From an uncultured Opitutales bacterium (GTDB lineage Bacteria > Verrucomicrobiota > Verrucomicrobiia > Opitutales > Intestinicryptomonadaceae): a stretch of 64,000 nucleotides of DNA. This document shows positions 60,829-64,000 of this stretch, piece by piece. Every line of letters starts with the position of its first letter. Position 1 is the first letter of the stretch. Position numbers and translations under genes: made by a program. The DNA lies in the NCBI GenBank assembly GCA_900548185.1, contig URJJ01000004.1, positions 1 to 64,000 of the forward strand. The letters are read 5' to 3'. Below the pieces are notes generated by a model, which was not told the DNA's origin, searched no databases, and saw only the letters and a program-made list of their open reading frames with translations.

Positions 60829-61806
60829 CTAGTCGAAGTGCCTCTTTGCGAATTCGATTTTTTCAGCGGGGGTGGGGTTTGCCCCCTCCGGCAGGGACTC
60901 GATGAGCTTCAGGCGCGAGAGGAGCCCCTGCCCGTTTGCTATCTGGATTGCAAGCCCCGGCCTGGCGTTCAGCTCAAGTATGAGCGGCCCGAGGTTTTTG
61001 TCGGTTGCGATGTCGGCGCCGAAGTACCCGAGGGGCGTCATTTCGGCGCACCTTGCCGCAAGCGCAAGATGGCCGTCCCAGTGGGGCACCCTCAGCTCGG
61101 AGAACGGGGCTCCGGTGTCGGGATGGCGGGTCACTTCCCGGTTGTGCTGGGCCGCAAAAAGCGGCCGCCCGTCCCGGATTGAAAGCCCGACGCCTATCGC
61201 GCCCTGGTGGAGGTTCGCCCTGCCGTCGGATTTCCGCGTGGCGAGCCTTATCATGGACATCACAGGATAGCCCTTGAAAACTATCACGCGCACGTCCGGG
61301 ACGCCCTGGAAGCTGAATCTCGCGTAAACGTCGGAGAAATTTATGCACCTTTCAAACAGGGCGTAGTCGGGCTGGCCGCCGAGGCTGTAAAGGCCGCTCA
61401 GGATGTTTGAAATATGCTCGTAGATGAATGAGAAGTCGCAGGAGGAGCCGTTCGGCTTGTAAAATGTTTCCCCCTCCTTGCGCGTGATTACCAGTATTCC
61501 CCTGCCGCCGCTGCCGTGGCCCGGCTTTATGACGAAATCCGGGACGGGGTCTATGAGCGAGCGGAAATCCTTCACCTCGTACTGGCGGCTTATTGAGCCG
61601 ATGAGCTCGGCCGTGCGCACGCCGTACTTTATGGCGAGGGTCTTGGTGCGCAGCTTGTCGTCGACGTCGGGGTAGTCGCTCCTTTTGTTGTAGGGCATGA
61701 TGTAGGCGTGGTTTCGCCTGTTCATGCCGAGGACGCCCGCCGAGGCAAGCTCCCCCGGGGTCGCCAGTTCCGGCAGGGAAAAAGGGAGTCTCAGGGGAAG
61801 TCTCAT
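60829..61806 (-). CDS. RimK-like alpha-L-glutamate ligase-related ATP-grasp protein
   Basis: 325 aa. ATP-grasp fold: PDFVIKPGHGSGGRGILVI near 86-105 (Lys and Gly-rich loop), VRVIVFKGYPVMSM near 190 and LILELNARPGLAIQIANG near 275-292 (the Mg-binding N/E motif). Family annotated as alpha-L-glutamate ligase-like, ligating an amino acid to an unknown acceptor. Its ATG overlaps the stop of the 7TM protein by 4 bases. Third gene of the retropepsin / 7TM / ATP-grasp operon. Confidence 0.88.
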   Translation of the reverse strand: MRLPLRLPFSLPELATPGELASAGVLGMNRRNHAYIMPYNKRSDYPDVDDKLRTKTLAIKYGVRTAELIGSISRQYEVKDFRSLIDPVPDFVIKPGHGSGGRGILVITRKEGETFYKPNGSSCDFSFIYEHISNILSGLYSLGGQPDYALFERCINFSDVYARFSFQGVPDVRVIVFKGYPVMSMIRLATRKSDGRANLHQGAIGVGLSIRDGRPLFAAQHNREVTRHPDTGAPFSELRVPHWDGHLALAARCAEMTPLGYFGADIATDKNLGPLILELNARPGLAIQIANGQGLLSRLKLIESLPEGANPTPAEKIEFAKRHFD

Positions 61807-63338
61807 TTTTTCGCAAGGGGGCTGAATCGGACGAGTTCCGTGAGGCGGTAGCCCGTGTAGGTTCCAAGCAGCAGCACCACCGCGAGTATCGCAAGGTTCA
61901 GCTCCGAGAACGTATAGAGCAGGTACTGAAGGTAGGCGTTGCAAAGGAGCGCGTAGCATACCACCGCCGTGACAAGGCTCGCCGCGAGCTGTTTTAGGGC
62001 GTTGGCTGCCCCGTCCTCCTCCCACGTGGTCGAGGCCCTCTCGATTGTCCATGCGATGATGATGAGCGGGAAGAACGTGACTCCCATGAAATCCGGAAGC
62101 TTGAGCATGTTGGCCCCGATGGTTATCGCCTGCATGAGCAGTATCACAACCACCACCACGGCCGATATGCGGGGAACCATCAGCAGGTTCAGCCGCGTGA
62201 GCCAGGCCCTTATCCCCAGGCCCGCCGCAAGTATGATGACAAAGCTCGCAAGCCCCGGGACGAGCTTCATTTCAAGAAACGACATGGCGATTAATACCGG
62301 CATGAAAGTCCCCATCGTCTGTATGCCGACCACGTTGCGCGCAAGCACTATGAGAAGTATGGCAAGCGGCAGCAGGGCGAGCCTTTTGAACATGTTCTGC
62401 TCCGAAGGCGGGAGCGAAAACATTGAAAAGCCGGAAAACTCCGCATCGCCTATGGCGGCGGCGCGTATCAGGTTCAGCTTTGCGGCCCCCGCAGGTATCT
62501 TCGTCACGGAAAATTTTATGGACGAGTTCGACGCCTGCGAAACCTCAAAAAGCGGGGAGCCGCCGCGCTGCAGCACCGCGAAATCCGCCGGCATGCCCTC
62601 GGTTCCGGTATTGGAGGCGAATGCGTGCCACGAGCCCCCGTAGTAGGCGTCCAGCATGTTTGAAACCTGCTGTTGGCGGCCTTTCTGGTCGAGATAGACT
62701 CCCCTTATCAGGCGGGCCGGAATGCCGCGCCTTGCGAGGACCGAGACCGCCGCCTCAAGCGTAGCCGAAGCCCCTGCATGGGGGGAGAACGCCCGCTTTT
62801 CGTTAGGCGTCATTGCGCCGAGGGCCTTCAGGATTTCGGGAATCAGCTTTTCGGGCGGCGCGTCGCCCTTTGGGTCCAGCCTGTCAAGGAGCGTGGAGCA
62901 CGCCTTTTTTACGTCGTCTGAGGCGTTTGGCAGGGAGCCGTCCGGAGGGGGCGGGATTTCCTCGCCCTTCACCCCTGCGGGGATTATGCTGAAGCGGTAC
63001 GAGACCGTCCGCCTGGCGCCCGAGCCGTCTGCGGGGGAGGAGAAGCCCGCGACGAGCCTTCCGCCGCTTTTTTCCGTCTTGAAGCGGTCCCCGCCCGCAG
63101 GGTCTGGGATGAAGTAGGAGCCGGAGGAGAATTCCGGCAGGGATATGGTTATGTGCGCGTCTTTCCCCTTCTCGGGGTCGAAGGACACGGAGGCGTCAGC
63201 CTGGTAGTAGAAGGAGGTGTCCCCGCTTAAGCTGAAGCCGAAATACCTGACTTTCACGAAAGTCATGGCGGCCGCGACCGCCAGGAGGATTCCGACTAGC
63301 CAATACAATGTGCGCCTGTGCTGGCGGTGGTCCGACAT
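61803..63338 (-). CDS. Inactive transglutaminase domain fused to seven transmembrane helices
   Basis: 511 aa. One N-terminal helix (about 13-30), an extracytoplasmic region with a transglutaminase-like domain (about 35-320) and about seven hydrophobic helices in the C-terminal third (about 330-505). The typical catalytic Cys-His-Asp is not evident: the HAGASATLEAAVSVLARRG segment has no cysteine where the nucleophile should be. Fits the Transglut_i_TM/7TM_transglut family. It probably recognises peptides outside the membrane; that is inference. Confidence 0.85.
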   Translation of the reverse strand: MSDHRQHRRTLYWLVGILLAVAAAMTFVKVRYFGFSLSGDTSFYYQADASVSFDPEKGKDAHITISLPEFSSGSYFIPDPAGGDRFKTEKSGGRLVAGFSSPADGSGARRTVSYRFSIIPAGVKGEEIPPPPDGSLPNASDDVKKACSTLLDRLDPKGDAPPEKLIPEILKALGAMTPNEKRAFSPHAGASATLEAAVSVLARRGIPARLIRGVYLDQKGRQQQVSNMLDAYYGGSWHAFASNTGTEGMPADFAVLQRGGSPLFEVSQASNSSIKFSVTKIPAGAAKLNLIRAAAIGDAEFSGFSMFSLPPSEQNMFKRLALLPLAILLIVLARNVVGIQTMGTFMPVLIAMSFLEMKLVPGLASFVIILAAGLGIRAWLTRLNLLMVPRISAVVVVVILLMQAITIGANMLKLPDFMGVTFFPLIIIAWTIERASTTWEEDGAANALKQLAASLVTAVVCYALLCNAYLQYLLYTFSELNLAILAVVLLLGTYTGYRLTELVRFSPLAKK

Positions 63339-63348
63339 GGTTTTGGGC

Positions 63349-63936
63349 TTATAGTATGTTGTGGCGCGACGGGTCGACCATTGCCGTCCCGCTTATGACG
63401 TTGCGGCCTATGAGCACGGGGTATTCAAACCCGCCGCGGTCGGTGAGGGTGAACTCCCTGTCCATTGTCATGTGGCCCATCCTGAAAGTGAGTATTACCG
63501 AATAGCGCATCTGGTCGGGCGCGCCGTGGCGCTTTATGGGCACGGTGCGCTCAACCGGAAGCTCGTAGTTTTTCACCTGCCCGTCCGCCCTGGAGCGTAT
63601 TTCAAACGAGACCCACTTCTTGCCGTCGCGCTCGAAATTCCTGATGTTTTTTGCGTCGATTGAGCTGGTCGTGGCCCCCGTGTCGATTCTCGCCTCAAAC
63701 GGCGCCGAAAATCCCGGCAGGTAAACCGCCTCGGTTTCGCCTATGACGCCAAGGGGGTAGTCGGAGCGCGGCGCCGCGGGCGCCGCCGCCCCGTCCGGGG
63801 AGGCTCCACTGGCCGGGTCCGGGCAGCATCCGAAGGCGCACAGCGCAAACGCCGGCAGAATGAGCGGCGTAATGCTGCGGGCGGCCTTTTTCAAAGTTTC
63901 AGCGCGCGCGTTGTTTGCGGAATTGCTGTTTGTCAT
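63349..63936 (-). CDS. Retropepsin-like (DUF785/RimB-type) protease, exported
   Basis: 195 aa. Annotated in databases as ATP-dependent zinc protease, but the motif seen is that of a retropepsin-like aspartic peptidase: RIDTGATTSSIDA near 84-96. N-terminal hydrophobic stretch (about 22-37) with GCC suggests a lipoprotein or signal. The rest is a compact beta-fold ending PVLIGRNVIS. 10 bases separate it from the 7TM gene, so it is the first gene of the operon. The last 64 bases of the window hold no gene. Confidence 0.87.
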   Translation of the reverse strand: MTNSNSANNARAETLKKAARSITPLILPAFALCAFGCCPDPASGASPDGAAAPAAPRSDYPLGVIGETEAVYLPGFSAPFEARIDTGATTSSIDAKNIRNFERDGKKWVSFEIRSRADGQVKNYELPVERTVPIKRHGAPDQMRYSVILTFRMGHMTMDREFTLTDRGGFEYPVLIGRNVISGTAMVDPSRHNIL

Positions 63937-64000
63937 ATGGATATTTTATAAATATTGCCGGGCCCCGGCGCAGGGCTGCGTCCCCCTGGCCGAAGAGCGC

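Noticed and set aside
1..64000. CRISPR array, insertion sequence or prophage
   Set aside because: I saw no regularly spaced direct repeats, transposase, integrase or phage structural genes in the window; the REP-like and dispersed repeats do not have array spacing.

Overview
The window looks like a chromosomal contig end from an anaerobic, Gram-negative, GC-rich bacterium. A member of the Verrucomicrobiota or a related PVC lineage is my best guess. The guess rests on an outer-membrane and LPS gene set (lpxA, OprB-like porin, TonB-like protein, LpoB-type lipoproteins), anaerobic enzymes (oxygen-independent HemN, flavin-based NAD(P)H/ferredoxin enzymes), a DUF1080 sugar-hydrolase family protein, a GH127 arabinofuranosidase, a short bS18 and a bacterial family-B DNA polymerase. 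No rRNA is present, so the placement is inference. Bases 1-49 are an Illumina Nextera adapter with an index, not genomic DNA.

Layout. 249-6480 is a four-gene redox operon (NuoE-like, NuoF-like, a NuoG-like/NfnA-like fusion, and an NfnB/GltD-like subunit), a probable electron-bifurcating NADH/NADPH/ferredoxin enzyme with no hydrogenase subunit. It runs on into surE, a comF-like gene and a chagasin-like lipoprotein. 8.5-12.5 kb is gene-poor: a dispersed 0.34-kb repeat, ferritin with a Fur-like box, tRNA-Arg, rpsR, a Sua5-type gene and a REP-like direct repeat. 12.5-22.3 kb carries a DUF1080 protein, msrBA, a maf-tonB-rluA-DUF1189 run, a lone ABC ATPase, ymdB-adk, and a family-B polymerase. 22.5-28.5 kb is a tight minus-strand operon pepP-murJ-hemE-hemN-lipA. 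28.5-31.5 kb is DUF192-orf-mnmE-GYF/DUF4328 on the plus strand. 31.5-38.7 kb holds ribE with a nuclease-fold gene, an orphan pseudopilin, pyrD-efp-argA, and lpxA-pdxA. After tRNA-Cys and a second copy of the 0.34-kb repeat come smc, leuC, yebC and the classic rpmH-rnpA-yidD-yidC cluster. 49.4-55.1 kb is ppx/gppA and a five-gene envelope cluster (PEGA-like protein, CsgG-like protein, TPR-like lipoprotein, YcfL, LpoB). 55.5-63.9 kb has an OprB-type porin, a small ribbon-helix-helix-like ORF, GH127, and a three-gene retropepsin / 7TM-inactive-transglutaminase / ATP-grasp operon.

How the genes fit together. Most of the window is housekeeping arranged in short operons with 4-bp ATGA/GTGA overlaps. 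The less ordinary parts are the redox operon at the left end, the pair of dispersed intergenic repeats, the REP-like tandem, an arginine-type EF-P, the LpoB/CsgG lipoprotein cluster and the ATP-grasp/7TM/retropepsin operon at the right end. Many start codons lack a strong Shine-Dalgarno, so several starts were chosen from family alignment and operon overlap.
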